From: Ctena decussata
Taxonomy: Eukaryota; Mollusca; Bivalvia; Lucinida; Lucinidae
Assembly (NCBI GenBank): GCA_963989385.1
Contig: OZ022499.1
Span: 82,573,903-82,637,902, forward strand
DNA length: 64,000 nt
Reading direction: 5' to 3'
Made by a program: the position numbers and the translations under genes. The notes under the pieces were generated by a model. It saw only the letters and a list, made by a program, of their open reading frames with translations. It was not told where the DNA came from and did not search any database. Positions 23,101 to 38,100 of this stretch are shown one piece after another; the first letter of the stretch is position 1, and every line of letters starts with the position of its first letter.

Positions 23101-26100
23101 TCACATACATAAATCCTGCCAACCATGCCTCTTGGATCCAGTTTTGCCACCCCCAGGGGTCATCAGCTCCCAAAGAGTTAAGACGTGAAAAACTTGAATA
23201 AATCCTCTTTTTTTGAAACCATGAGGCCCAGAGCTGACATATTTAGCATGTAGCAGTGTTTGTTGGTCCCCTACATAAATCCAGCCAACCATGCCCCTGG
23301 GGTCCAAACTGGCTCCATCCCAGTGGGGGCGGGGAGGGGGGGGGGGGTAATTGTTTAAACAGGGCTATGTAGCTAAAGAACCTTCAAAAAGTTTCCTCTA
23401 TGAAACCATGATGCTCAGAGCTTACATATTTAGTATTTAGCAATGGTTAGGGGTCACCTACATAAATCCTGCCAACCATGCCATCAGGGTCCAAATTGGC
23501 CACGCCCCAGGGGCATTAGCTCCCATAGTCTTATGAAGTGAAAATCTTCTCTGTAACATTGAGGTCCAGAGCTTAAAAAATTAGTATGTAGCAATGTTTA
23601 GTGGTCCCCTGCATAAATTCTGTCAACCATGCCCATGTGGTCCATACTGGCCCCACCCCAGGGGTCATTTGTTAATATAGGGCTATATAGCTGAGAACCT
23701 TCAAAAATCTTTTCTCTGAAACCATGAGGCACAGAGCTTACATATTATTTATCATGTAGCAATGGTTAGTGGTCACGTACATAAATCCTGCCAACCATGC
23801 CCCTGGGATCCAAATTCAAACTGCCCCCCACCCCACTCCCCGAGATCAATCATTGGCTCCCATAGAGTTATAATGGGAAAAACTTTAAAAAAATCTTCTT
23901 CTCTGAAACCATACGGCTCAGAGCTTATATATCTATTCAGTATGTAGCAATGTTTAGTGTCCCATAACTCCTGCCAACCAAGCCCCTGGGGTCCAAACTG
24001 GCCCCACCCCAGGGGGTCATTTATTTATATAGAGCTATATGGCTAAAGAACCTTCAAAAATCTTCTTCTCTGATACCATGAGGCCCAGAGCTTACATATC
24101 TAGTATTTAGCAATGTTTAGTTGTAACATACATAAATCCTGCCAACCATGCCTTGGGTCCAAATTGGCCACGCCTCAGGGGTCATTAGCTCCCATAGACT
24201 TATAATGGGGAAAAAATCTTGAAAATCATCTTCCCTGAAACCATTAGGCCCAGACCTTACATATTTAGTACGTAGCAATGTTTAGTGGTCCCCTTCATAA
24301 AATCCTGCCGATGAGATTTACAAAGATTTACAAAGACTATTCATAAGTATGTTGCACTGTTTGTGTTATTATGCATGTAGTATGCTGCTTTTTGTGCCTT
24401 TGTTTTGGGCTTCTCATGCCTTCAGAGATCGGTATCCTAAATTGAAGCATGCTTATGCTAAGCAAAGTCATCAGTAAGACATATTCTTGTTGCAGTTCAG
24501 TTACTGACGTTCAAAAATTCACTTCAGATTTTAAGGCAGAATAAAGTGGGTGGGGTAATTTATACCATTTTAAGACCTAGATGGCTTTACATTCAACAAC
24601 AAAATGTGTCAAATTCAATCTTAAGCTTCTAGATTCAATTCTGGCAGAGGCAGAATAGGTTCTAAGAAATAAAACCCAAAGCAATAATGTTATGTCATAT
24701 AAAACATTACAAATAATTGGTATATTTAAGACGCAAATAGGTGCAAGTAAAAATGCAGAAAAAAATATATTTTGCATTATCCGATTTTATCCTACTTTTG
24801 ATATGTCATATGTGAATATTAGTCCTCAACAAAAATGCAAAAAAAGCTTTTGTTGCAATTTGTTTTGGGTTTTAGGAAAAAATTGCCAGTTTGCCTGGAC
24901 TAATACCAGCATTGCCAGAGTTCAGCAGGCATGGTCTGTCTGTAACAATATCACCGACTGTTGAAGGTGTAAATATCAGTATCTTCCAGTTGTTTATGAC
25001 AAAATCATAACTGGAACCAGCACTGAAAAGCTTGATGCCGACGTTGTGCAGGCATGGTCAGAACAAAAGTTGGTGATTTTTTATATCAAGCTGATTGGAG
25101 AGACACCATATATGGCTGAGTAGTAAGAAGTGCTCAGAAATACCATAGTTAAAAAACCAACAGGCCAGTCTCCAGCAGTAAACAGGTTCCTTTCTCGAAT
25201 CAGGGAAGATTAAAGGCAGCTAAAGGAGTGAGCTCCATCTTCCTTAAGCTATGACCATAATATAGCAGGCTTCTAAAACTCATTGTCTCTATTGTTCTAA
25301 GCTATAGGAAACCTTATTCATTTGGCAATAAAATGGTGTTTTTTCCATCTATAGAAATACCCCAAATATCTAATTAATTAATCAGTGACAAAATTCTGCA
25401 ATAAGACGATTTTTTCCCTTCCAAAAAAATCCCAAAAACCTAGATCCATTTCATAAGATAGATATACATGTTGATTTTTGGGATCGTTCTGAAGAAGTAA
25501 ACCTCCTCCTTACAGCCAAAAAAATGCAGTACCTTTTTATTAAGCTAATACATATCTACACTCTATTTACCAGCATAGATTCAAACCACTCAGCTCCCAT
25601 CCTCCAGTCTAGTCCTAGATCTTTCGTCAGAAAACTAGCAACATTCTGAAATTCATGTATGGAAAATGTGCTTTACAGTTTAGTTCCACTTACTACTTCA
25701 GTCAGTTGACAAAAAGACATTCTTTCAAAACCCTATAAATGACTTGTGGTTTGCTTGCAACTTTTCAACAGTCATCAGCCAATTTATATGTAGATTGTGC
25801 AATGACAGTGAAGATAAAATAATCCACATACTTTAAAAGAGACAAGTACAGCTGCAATTTAGCCTATGTCCTCTTGATTAAACTAGTTAACCCTTCAACC
25901 AACAGGACAGAGCTCTAGATAAGAGGGAGTATTTGGTGATAATAAAGGATAATTTTTGCTATTTTTGTACAAAAATATATGAGATGGTTCAGATGAGGGG
26001 TCACAACATATGGTTTCAATGACAAATAAGAAAACTTATCCCTCAATTATCATTCCATACCCTCTTATCTAGAGCTCTATAGGACAAGCACACAAAACAT

Positions 26101-29100
26101 ACATCTGCATATTAGACATAGCACAAAGTGTAACTGACATACCATAGTGCCCGAAATATCTTGACTAACAGTTCAAACCGTTACCAGACTGCTCTTATGG
26201 AACAGGGTCTGACCTGTTTGAAACCAGTTTTATAAATACTGTTAGAACAAATGAACTTATAGAAGCACTGGTTGCGATGACTCAGTGATCCAGTTAAGAA
26301 GGGATAACACAGATAATTTAGGAACAATTATCCATATTTCTCCACAAAAACATATTTTGTGACCCATCATTAGAACCGTCTCAATCCGTCTCATTGAGAC
26401 GGTTCTAATGAGGGGTCACACCATATGTTTTCTAAGAAATAAGAAATATTATCTTTGAAAAATCCTCAATACCCCCTCTTATCTGGAGCTCTGGGATGTC
26501 ACAAAATTTACAGTTACAGTGTCAGAAAAGGCAAAGCTCTTCCAAACTGAGGTCTTCTCTTACAAGAAGGAATTTACTCCTAGGGGAGCAAATTCATACC
26601 TTTACGAGTTGAACCCATTTAGAAAGGAGGCAAATATGAAAATGACAGATTAACTGCCCCTAGAAGTAGTGTTTCCCCCAGCCCCTTTTAGCATGGCGCC
26701 GCGCCATGCCCCTTTTCCCCAGCGCCATGCCCTTTTTTCCAGCACCATGCCCTTTTTGCCCTAAACTGCACCTGCCAATTGGGATACACATTACACATTG
26801 TGTATTCACTGCCTCAATTGTTTTGACAGCGTAAGTAAACACATCAGTTGGCATTAATCCTGTTATGGTCCACTCACTAATAAACTAACTGATCCGTGAA
26901 AATACCTGACTGATCTGCCGTTTAACGGAAAGATCAAGGTGAGGCATGCTGAGTGAAAAGGAGCCAGTAGCCATGTTTCACAATTACACAAATCCAACAT
27001 GCCCATTACATATAGACTTAAATTTGTTTTAGTTCTTTTTTTAGTTTCCTTTGGATTCATGTACTGTATTTGGGAAACGGATTTGATTCACAGATGTGCA
27101 GGCTGATCATTGTCTTGACTTGTTGCCCATGCCGTAAAGTTTTTTTCATTCGATATGCGTATTATATGGTTGGAGGTTGTAAAATCGTGGGAGTTGTAAA
27201 TTCGTGGGTGTTAGTAATTTGCATAATATTTATGCGCAAAAAAGGTTTCACTAAGTGTTTATTCTTCTAACATTTAATCATGCATAAAGGTTCTATTTAA
27301 TAACAAAAGCATATGCCTAGAGCCTAAATAGGGAATATAACTTTCAAAAAAGTTTGACCAATTGCTTTTATGCCTTCTTTTGCTATTTTTTTTTAAATAC
27401 CTGAAAAGCGGCCATTTTCTAATCTCTGATATCAGCCTGAGAAAACATTGCCATGATTACTGATTTTGTATACCCTCCTGTGAACAGTTGGTCCCAGTAT
27501 GGGTGCAAACTTTTATTGCAAAATTGATTTCTTATTTGATTATTATACAGGGGGTCCTTATCCGCTTTTTCTTGTGTTAGAAAGTGCTATGTTTTAAGAG
27601 TAGGTCTGAATCCAGGCTCCTATTTTTTTTTCAAAGGAAACAGTCTGTGCATCCTGTTATTTTATATGAAAGCCGATATACCCATAATGTGATACAGTGA
27701 ATTTCCACTCGTTCTGTTCAAGGGCTATGACGTTACAGTTATAAATGTGTTAGTTGCAGGAAAGTCAATGTAGAGCTCTACGAATCCTGTTTGAATGGAT
27801 GGGTATGCTCCTTTAATCATTAATATCTGATATAGATTGGATTATCTATAATCTGTTTAAGACTAAAAAGTTTTAAAAAGCATCTATGCAACAGAAAATA
27901 ATAAACAAGTGACCTGACGTGGGTACGTCGATGTTTTATCATGCGGCGGAACACATCCACAAATTTACCACCCAGTGACATTTGCTATAAATAGATGACC
28001 CAATCACATGCGGATAAATTTTCTAAGCTTGAAACGATATTGCTTTGCATCGAAACTGTAGCAGGTTAGTCATCTGGTGTTATGGTCTAATAATGTCATA
28101 AGAAATTATCATGAAATTATTTGACATGTGACTGTCACGTGATTTAGTTCTTATATCCACGATTCTGTTCTGTTCTGTTCAATTCTCGTATCGACGTTAC
28201 CCAAGTGGCTCAACGGTACGTAACCATAGTTGCACACACCTGGCGCCGGGTGTCCGTCCAAATATATCCACGATTATACCACCTTCAAGGCTATATAGGT
28301 TACACTCGAGACGTTCTATAAATTATGGTGTAAAAATAATTACGCATATTATGTATGCTTTGATACTTTGGTCTTGTACATGCCGATTTTTGTGTCCAAA
28401 ATTAATTTTTGAACAATGTTATATACATTTTTTAATAGTTTTCAACAGCTCTGGGTACCCTAAACAAAACTCGCTTGTGTGAAGAAAATAAATAGCCTAA
28501 CTGCAACAGATATAAATACAAGATAAAGGGAGGCAATTATGTGCCCCTTTTTTAAATACAGACGTACTAATAATACTGGTCAGTAAGAATTATTAATGAA
28601 TATTAAAAGAAGGAACAATAATGATAAATAATAAAATATATATTGTAATAATAATTAGGATACTGAAATGTTTCAGACTATTTTGTTTCTTGATATTTGG
28701 AAGAAAAAAAAAAAGAATAGGTAGGTAGTAAAAGGACTTGACACTCACACCAAAAAAAAAAATTAATACAGAACAGATAGGTAAAAGGTCTTAACACACA
28801 CACACAAAATAACAACAAAACATACAGAGAGCAGATGCAAATTCTTTATGTATTATCATCATATCCAGGTTCTACTATGGCGTAAAAAAAGTTTTCTAAA
28901 TTACATGTACTGTATTTTAAGAAAGATGCTGCTGCAGCTGTAAATGAAAAAAGAATGATATGGTTTAATGCTTTATTAGCAGTATTAATCTCTGTAAGCT
29001 AATGTCCATCAAAACAGTGGCCTTATATGAAAGCATATACAGTGCCCTTTTTGAGAAAATCCACGCGCTTAAGTGCCCTTTTCTGAGAAAATTTACCATG

Positions 29101-32100
29101 CCCTTTTTCATTTCTGGGGGAAACACTATAGAAGTACAAATGTATATCCATTTAGGGAAATATGACACCTGATGGGCAAGTTAACACTATGTCTCTCTCT
29201 AACATGCCTAAAAACATTTTACTGCCTTTGTCACTTAATTGCATTTGAAAATTATTTAGCATGACAAAAAAACAAAGGGCAACTTTATTTCTTTATTAAT
29301 ACAATTTCCAGTTATATTGTAAAATCTGAGCATGGTTAGTTGATTGGTTGTTTGAGGTCCTATGAGACAGCATTTCACTTTAAATCAAGCCATGACAGGG
29401 AGAAAGAAAAGAGATAGAATAGGCGAGAAAAAATTCCAAACAACCCCCATCCGCACCTACTGCAAGCACAGTAGGCCCTTGCCCTACTATTATCCAAATT
29501 AGTATGACACCCCTGCACTGAAATTTACCAAGCACCGTCACCCGACCACGACTGAGTTTTGTAAGTCACCACTTAAACTATAACCAACCTGTCTTCCTCT
29601 ATTAGACATGAACCCAGTTGCAGCGAGCTCTCTCATATTGGCATCAACATACGGTACACCAGTTCTGCCATCTGTAATAGTGCTAGCCAAATCAGATACA
29701 GTTTATACCGATGATAAAGTGTATGGGTACATTTCCATACTTTTACATCATTTTTTTAAAAAGGGGAACAACTTCTACACCTTCCCATTTGCTTCTGGGA
29801 CAATGAAGCCCTTCCAGAATGGCATCTACTGACCCCTTATTAGAAAGCAGGCACAAATGAAAACAGCAAATCTTTCTTCCCCTGTTTCTGCTTCAATATT
29901 CAAAGATATATTTTTCCTTTAAACTCTGTTTTTTTTTTATCCCCCGACCAAACAGTCACACAGTTTGAAATGTTAAGTGTATCATATGCTATTCAAATTT
30001 AAGTTTATTTTATTTTGAAAATCTCTGTCAGCAAGGTATAATTTGAAATGACAGAAACGAGAAGAATTATGAAGATACCAATTCTAAGGGAGACAACCTA
30101 AGCATAAAGCAACATTCCTTTAACTATTCCAGTTATTGCCCATTCTTAAGACATTGCTGCCGCAACAAACGGACCAAAGCATAGCTGAAAAAATTCCAGT
30201 CGTTTGCTGGGATTCGAACCCGGACGGCCCAGGTGACAGTCCAATGCTGTAACCACTGAGCCAAAGAGTTAACTAGAGTTAACTCCCTGACGCAGTTGTC
30301 AGAGATTGAATATATACGAAGCTATGTGCAAATCTACTATTATAGATAATGGAAGGTAGGAGAGTTGGCCCGTAACACTCCCCCGCTTCAAGGAAGTCAT
30401 CATTTATGATGACTGAAAGCCATTTCGGCTTATAATGTCCTATCCCGGACAAGCCCCCATCTTACGACATTGCTGCCGCAACAAACGGATCAAAGCATAG
30501 CTGAAAAAATTCCAGTCGTTTGCTGGGATTCTAACCCGGACCTCCCGGGTGACAGTCCAATGCTCTAACCACTGAGCCAAAGAGTTAACTCCCAGAATGC
30601 AGTTGTCAGAGATTGTATATACGAAGCTATGTGCAAATCTACTATTGTAGATAATTGAAGGTAGGAGAGTTGGCCCGTAACACCATAAAGCCAGACAGCT
30701 ATACGTCTCTGTACATGGTGGCTGTTTGAGATTTTGCCTCCTTTTACAGTCAAGCATATTGTTTTAGTCTAAGTGTTAGATAATCATGCATCTGTTAAAC
30801 AGATAATGGCAATCAGAAGCATGAAAGAACGACAATATATTACTTATAGGTGTTTTGAAGTGCACCCTTTTTACCAAGGTCCATGGGGTCCTCGGTCAGG
30901 TGATTTGCCATCTCCTCTGATGGCTATTTTTATCTATGGTTATGTTTACTGCACAGCTTCAAATCTGGGCTTAAACAATTGACTCATCCACTCCATCTCA
31001 AGAACAGAATATAATATAGGATGACTAAATTGTTAGAATCTTTCTTTGGCACTACAGCAGATTTACAATCCCTGGCAAAATGGAGGACAAGTAGGGAAGA
31101 AAGTAATTTTCTATCCTTGACTTACTTCATCTTGATAATGCACATATATGAAACAACATTTAAACATATGAAACATTAAAGGAAAACACTCACTAAAATG
31201 CATGTTGGACTCAAATTAAAGATTCTTATAAAACATTAAATTTGCCGAAAATTTCATGAAAATTGGACTTAAAATAAGAAAGATATGACAGTTTAAAGAT
31301 ATTAAAATGTTGAGCTGGGAACCTGCAAATCTGTGAGTTAATGACGTCATAAACTCACAGTCAAAAATGAAAATCCTAAATAACTTTAGTTTGAAACAAA
31401 TTGTAGATAAATAAAATACATAAATCTATATTTTACTTCAAAAAGAAACAATTAAAGCTAAATAATACTGTAATAGTAAGCAATTTATGCTCTTATTATA
31501 GATTTAAATATTTATCACGTGACAGAAACTTCCAAAATGGCGGCCTCCGAGACCGCCATTTTGATTTTTTAAAATCTTCATATCTTTCTTATTTTAAGTC
31601 CGATTTTCACGAAATTTTCACCAAATTTAATTGCTAATCAAGATCTATAATAAGGTGTCTGTTCATATTTAAGTGAGTGTTTTCCTTTAACATGTAGAGT
31701 TTCTATAATAAATTACCTCTCCATGCTTCAAATGTATTTTTATCTTGCTTCCATGGAATGTCTTTCCCTTGTATACCAGACAACTCAAACAGTTTCTCTC
31801 CATATTTCATAGCAACAAATCTGAAGTAGTCCCTCCAAATAAGTTCAAAGGTCACCCAGTATGTTGACTGGTTCTCTGTTCTCTCCTTCTCATACTTCTT
31901 GATCTCATAATGAATGGACCGGGGAGATAGACAGCCATGAGCTAACCTGTGCAAAAGGAAAAGAACATTGTGCTGAGCTGTAAATAGGAAAATCCTGGAT
32001 ATCTGTCTGATAGTATTTGTCAGACTGCCAGAGTTTACAGGTTTTAGAATTGTTATGGTACACCCATATATCAGTGTATTGTAATTTGAACCAGTAATAT

Positions 32101-35100
32101 ACATGTTTTCATGTAATGCAGTATATTGATTTGTTGCTTTATGTCTGCGGTAAACAGCTACGGTCATGTCAGGACGGTCAGTTAACCCACCGGTGCATGA
32201 AGTTTTATCAAAAACGTCAAAAAAGAACAATTACTGACTTATATAGCCATTTCCACTATATGGCTATATCATAGTGGATGGGGTTGAATGTTTATCATGG
32301 TTTTTTTTTACATTTTTGAGTACAGAATTTCAAGCGCCTGTGGTTAACCTAACTACACTATTCCCGGGCAGGCATAGACCTGGTAAGTGGTTAACCAGTA
32401 CTAAGTGCACATACTTCCGCCAGTAACTGACAAATGCCCTTCTTGAATCAGCAGAAGGAGAAACGAAAGTATGCATGATTTACCAGTTATCGGTGGTCTT
32501 ACACTTCACTTGCAATCTAACTTTTGAATAATAACAAAGTATGAAAAGCTTCACAAAAATTAGTTGGGTGTAGTCTTTAAATTTATCAACTAAATTATAG
32601 CCGCTGATGACTTTTAATACATAAACAGAGAAGACATTGTGTTCTGGGGCACATCTGACTCCACATGACTGATGTACCAGTTATCAGTGCAATAGTAAAT
32701 ACAGACTAATGTATTATCCATGCTTTAACTTTATGTTAGCACCGTCTATTGCCATATTATGAGGTAACATGACCTCTAGTTTAAGGAAATTGGGTTTGCA
32801 GCAGATGATTTTTTGGCATCACAAAGCTAATTTTATGTTTGTTTGTAGAGACATGAAATTTATTTATGCTTGGATTTGTTTAAAATGGCAAATATTTATG
32901 TTCTTGGTCTGAAACATCAAATCACCATTACGTACCTTACTTTCAACGAGTTTTTAGTTTGAAATAGAGCAGGAGTTTCTTGTTCATAAGTATATCTAAT
33001 ATAGTGAGAAAGAAAACCAAACTGCACTAAAGAAATTCTGATTATTTCTGATTGCATCGATAACTGAAAACCACCGGTAACTGGGTGACTGACCATATAT
33101 GGCCAGACCAGGTATTGAACCCAGGACCTCTGACTTATGAGTCAGGTGCCCTACCGACTGCGCTACGTGGCCTGGCTGTAATGCAGTACAGAAATGTGAC
33201 ATTCAAATTATGGTTACACAAGTTTTTAGTAAATCATTCCAAAAATTTCAACATACTGAATCAAGTATCGATGACAAAGGTTTTTTGAAATATTTGGAAT
33301 TTTTTAATCTGATAAAACAGTCAAAAACTTGAATCTGAGACAAAGCAAACAGTGTTTAAATTATTAAAATCCATCAAGAAATAAAACGTTTCATTAGTTT
33401 TAAATCAAGAGGGTAATGAAATTCATCTGTCAAAAATCGATCAGCTGTTTCACCTGTAATTGTGTACTGAGCCAATACACATCGTCGCGAGTCAGCCATT
33501 TTCCCAATGCTCTCAATGCATTTTTAATATAGCACCTTCCTTGTTTGAATCCATTGCACAAAAAGGCGCAAGGATGCTTTTATGATTTTGGATTAGATTC
33601 ATGTAGTTGAAAGACGATATTTTCTAAATTTGGTGGTGCTTTCCAGTGCACAGTTGAAAATTTTCCACAATTTTCAATGAAAGTTGATGCAAAAATGCAA
33701 AGGTATTCCTAATGACAGAAACGTAATAATTAATATTTATAACAACCAATGGAATTGTTTCTTCTTTCTCTTTTCAATGACGTATAAAACATCTTTCTCC
33801 TATAAATAACTGCTGAGCTATTCTAATTTTTTTCGGGATACCCAAACAACAATTACTTCAAAATGGCGTCGAAAAACGACAGAAAGTTGTATTAGAGGCT
33901 AAATATTTTGGTTTCGCGCTGCTAACAGATCAAAGCTCTGCATTTCAAAATACAGGCAGTTGAAAGTACTACAATTTGTGATTACGATGAGATTATTTTT
34001 CTTAAATTATTGTATATATTTATTCTCAAATCAGTCTCTGAAGTAGTCTACTATTTGTATGGTGACAGATAAGCAATCACATTCTGTTCTTATCGTGAAA
34101 TCAAGGAAACAATGGGCCTGATATCGCTCACCTGGCTATTATGCAACGGGACCATTCTGATACAAAATTGGTCCAATTCCACTGAGATTTTCTTATTTTC
34201 ACATTTCGCTACTTTTAGTAACAGATGCCAGCTTGCCTGGTCTTTATTTATTTACTTTTGAAACACCTCAATGCCAGCATCATTTTGCCACAAATTTCAT
34301 CAAAATCCATTCAGGGGCTACTGAGATATTGCCAGTTTCATGTTTTGTGCTATTTTTAGTAACGGCAAATGGCAGCCATCTTGGATTGCCAAAATGCAAA
34401 AAATCAAAAAGCCTTCATGCAAGGACCATTTTGACACAAATTTGGTCCATTTCCATAGTAATTTTCCAATTTTCACATTTAGCTATTTTAAGTAACACAG
34501 GCCAATTTGACGTATCTATATTTGTTAATTTTTGAAACACCTCAAAGCAAGAATCATTTTGACACAAATTTCATCTAAATCCATTCAGCGGTTACTGAGA
34601 TATATTCATTTTCATGTTTTGTGCTATTTTTAGTAACGGCAGATGGCGGCCATCTTGGAATGCCAAAATGGAAAAAATCGAAAAAGCTTAATGAAAGGAA
34701 CATTCTGACTCAAAATTAGCCGAATTCCATTGACATTTTCTAATTTTCACATTTTTCTATTTTTAGTAACAGAGGCCAATATGAATGGTCTACAGTTAGA
34801 TATTTTTGAAACATCTCAATGCAAATACCATTTTGACACAAATTTCATCAAAATCCATTCAGTGGTTACTGAGATATTGTCATTTTCATGTTTTGTGCTA
34901 TTTTTAGTAACAGCAGATGGTGGCCATCTTGGAATGCCAAATTGCAATTAATCGAAACGACTTCATGCAAGGAACATTCTGACACATAATTGGTCCAATT
35001 CCATTCAAGGGTTCTTGAGTAACTGTCATTTTTATGTTTGTGCTATTTTTAGTAATGCCAGATTGTAGCCATCTTGGAATGCCAAATTGCAATTACTCGA

Positions 35101-38100
35101 AATGGCTTAATGCAAGGAACATTCTGACACAAAATTGGTCCAATTCCATTCAAGGGTTCTTGAGTAATTGTCATTTTTATGTTTGTGCTATTTTTAGTAA
35201 CACCAGATGGCGGCCATCTTGGAATGCCGAATTGCAATTAATCGAAACGGCTTCATGCAAGGAACATTCTGACACAAAATTGGTCCAATTCCATTCAAGG
35301 GTTCTTGAGTAATTGTCATTTTTATCTTTGTGCTATTTTTAGTAAAGGCCCCCATGGTGGCCATCTTCGATAGTTAACTGGCACAAAATTGAAATAATTC
35401 CATTCAAGAACCATTTTTGACCAAATCTGGTCAGAATTGGTAGCATTTTCTTGAGATATTGACATTTGAGCAAAATCGGTCTTGTAAACGCTAAGTAGGT
35501 CACTGTGACCTAATTCCGCTATAGATTTTTTTTATTTTTACAATTTTAAATACCAAGGCCCCATTTATGTTCCATGCAAACTTTCAACCAAATATACCAA
35601 ACGGTTCTGGAGAAGAAGTTGATTTTGTTGTTTTTGCTATTTTTAGTAACGGCGGCCATCTTGGATTCTTGACCTGACCCAATTTTATAATTTTGAAACC
35701 CTGCAGTCTGGTCATGCTCCATGTGAAATTTGAGATCCATGGGTTCAGTGGTTTTAGAGAAGAAGTTGTTTGAAGTTGTTTAAATAGGTCATTTTTTGAC
35801 ATTGGCATTTGAGCAAAATTACACTCATTAACAGAAAGTAGGTCACTGTGACAAAACTCCGCTACAGATTTTTTTCATTTTTACAATTTTGAATACCAAG
35901 GTTTTACTGATGTTCCATGCCAAAATTCAGACAAATATACCCAGTACACGGGTGGGAAACTCCATAATCAGAGCCAATGGCTCTGATAAGGAAAGGTAAT
36001 GGCGGTTTTCCGAAGCACGTGCGGCTATGACTATACCGGTTGAAATTTGGACTAAGAAAAGGTAAGTTTCGCATTCGTGGTACAAATTCGTTTTTACGGC
36101 GTGGAATCTCAAAAAAAGGAGAATGTAGTTCAATGCTCAGGTCTTTTAACATCTTTTCTACGCTAAGGTAAGTTGTCATATTCGTACGATTTTGTCTGAA
36201 TCATTTGTGTCGTGGGGTGACAGAATGCTAATTTACATATAAGCAGCTAACAATTGCGTTGAAATTCCTGTTGAAATGATATAAACGTGAGAAATTTGGT
36301 GGTTGAAGAGCATGCCTTGATTGTCTGACCCTTCCCCATTCGCAAAAAGTAAGGATTGAAAGCAAATAAGAGAAATTGAGAATAAATAAACCGAGGCTGT
36401 GATTATGTCGAGCGGCTCTGATTATATCGGCCGGCTCTGACGTAGGACGGCTTCTTTTGTAAGAGTCGGTTACTACTGAAGTAAATGCCTTGTAGTAGTG
36501 CTATTTACTGTATGAGCGTTGTAAAAAAAAACAAAAAAAAAACTGTAGTTTACATCACGCTCAGGGACGTGTTCTTGATGTTTGTATGGGTTTTAAGGGA
36601 CGACAAAATTAGTTGCAGTGTTTGACAGATGACTGAATTCCAAATATCATTAAGGCGAAAAACGGGAGGTTTTAACAAGTGCATTAGATTTCAAGTTAAT
36701 GGATGCTGTTTTCCATAGCATACATCTTGTACTGCATTATATTTCAGCGTATTTTAGGTATGCTTTATTGTCGCACCTGTTTTAGCGAGGTGTGATATAG
36801 GCGTCCGGTGTTTCGTCCCCGTCCGTCCTTTTGTCCGTTGTCATAGGTGTACGATTTTGTCTGAATGCTTTGTGCCTTGGGGTGACCAAAACTGATTGAA
36901 AGATAGGGGCAGCTAACTTCGCCATTGATATTCCTGTTGAATATAAACGTAACTATACCAAATTTAGTGCGACAGACGCGCATTTTTGTATTTAACTTCA
37001 GTGTCGCTAAACCCCAAAAGTTGAAAGAAAAAAGTGATGGACAGGTCTCGGAAGGCATGAGCAGTCCTCTCCGAGCCAAACTTACTGAAATACTTACTGA
37101 CGCATGAAATAGTATAATCATGCGAGTTTTGGGTGGCCGAAAAAGCGTGATTGTCTGATATTTCCCCATTCGCGAAAATTAAGGATTTAAAACTTAAAAA
37201 ATAAAAAGCTTTCATATTCAATTACAATGCATATATAAAACCAACATATACCAATTGTAAAATAAGCTTACCGATCAAATGTGAAAAGCTGCAAGAATCC
37301 AAAGTTGAGTTTTTTTTGGTTACCATCACTGTGCATTCAGAACATGATGCATGTTAATTTTTTATACATCATCATAGGTTCATAATTTTGGCAACGCTTT
37401 TTAAAGAGAATTCTTAATAATGACAAATGAATGCGATGTAGACTACAGTTTTGGTTTACAACGCTCATACAATAAATAGCACTGCTACAAGACATTTACT
37501 TCAGTAGTAACCGACTCTTACAAAAGAACCCGTCCTACGCCAGAGCCGGTCGATATAATCAGAGCCGCTCGACATAATCACAGCCTCGGTTAATTTATTC
37601 TCAGTTTCTCTTATTTGCTTTCAAATCTTACTTTTTGCGAATGGGGAAGGATCAGACAATCAAGGCACGCTCTTCAACCACCAAATTTCCCACGTTTATA
37701 TCATTTCAAGAGGAATTTCAACGCACATGTTAGCTGCCTATCTTTAAATTAGCCTTCTGTCACCCCACGACACAAATGATTCAGACAAAATCGTACGCAT
37801 ATGACAACTTACCTTAGCGTAGAATAGAAGTTAAAAGACCTGAGCATTGAACTACATTCTCCTTTTTTTGAGATTCCGCGCCGTAAAAACGAATTTGTAC
37901 CACGAATGCGAAACTTACCTTTTCTTAGTCCAAATTTCAACCGGTATAGTCATAGCCGCACGTGCTTCGGAAAACCGCCATAGCCTTTCCTTATCAGAGC
38001 CATTGGCTCTGATTATGGAGTTTCCCACCCGTGCAGTAGTTCTGGAGAAGAAGTTTATTTTGTTGTTTTTGCTATTTTTAGTAACGGCGGCCATCTTGGA

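Noticed and set aside
28190..28262. tRNA-Ser-like gene at GTTACCCAAGTGGCTC
   Set aside because: Arms do not pair. The block is flanked by a 13-bp direct repeat and has a (CAGAA)n tail, so it is a retroposon fragment.
36765..37169. 134-residue minus-strand reading frame as a transposase
   Set aside because: The sequence is a diverged piece of the element's own inverted arm and has no transposase motifs.
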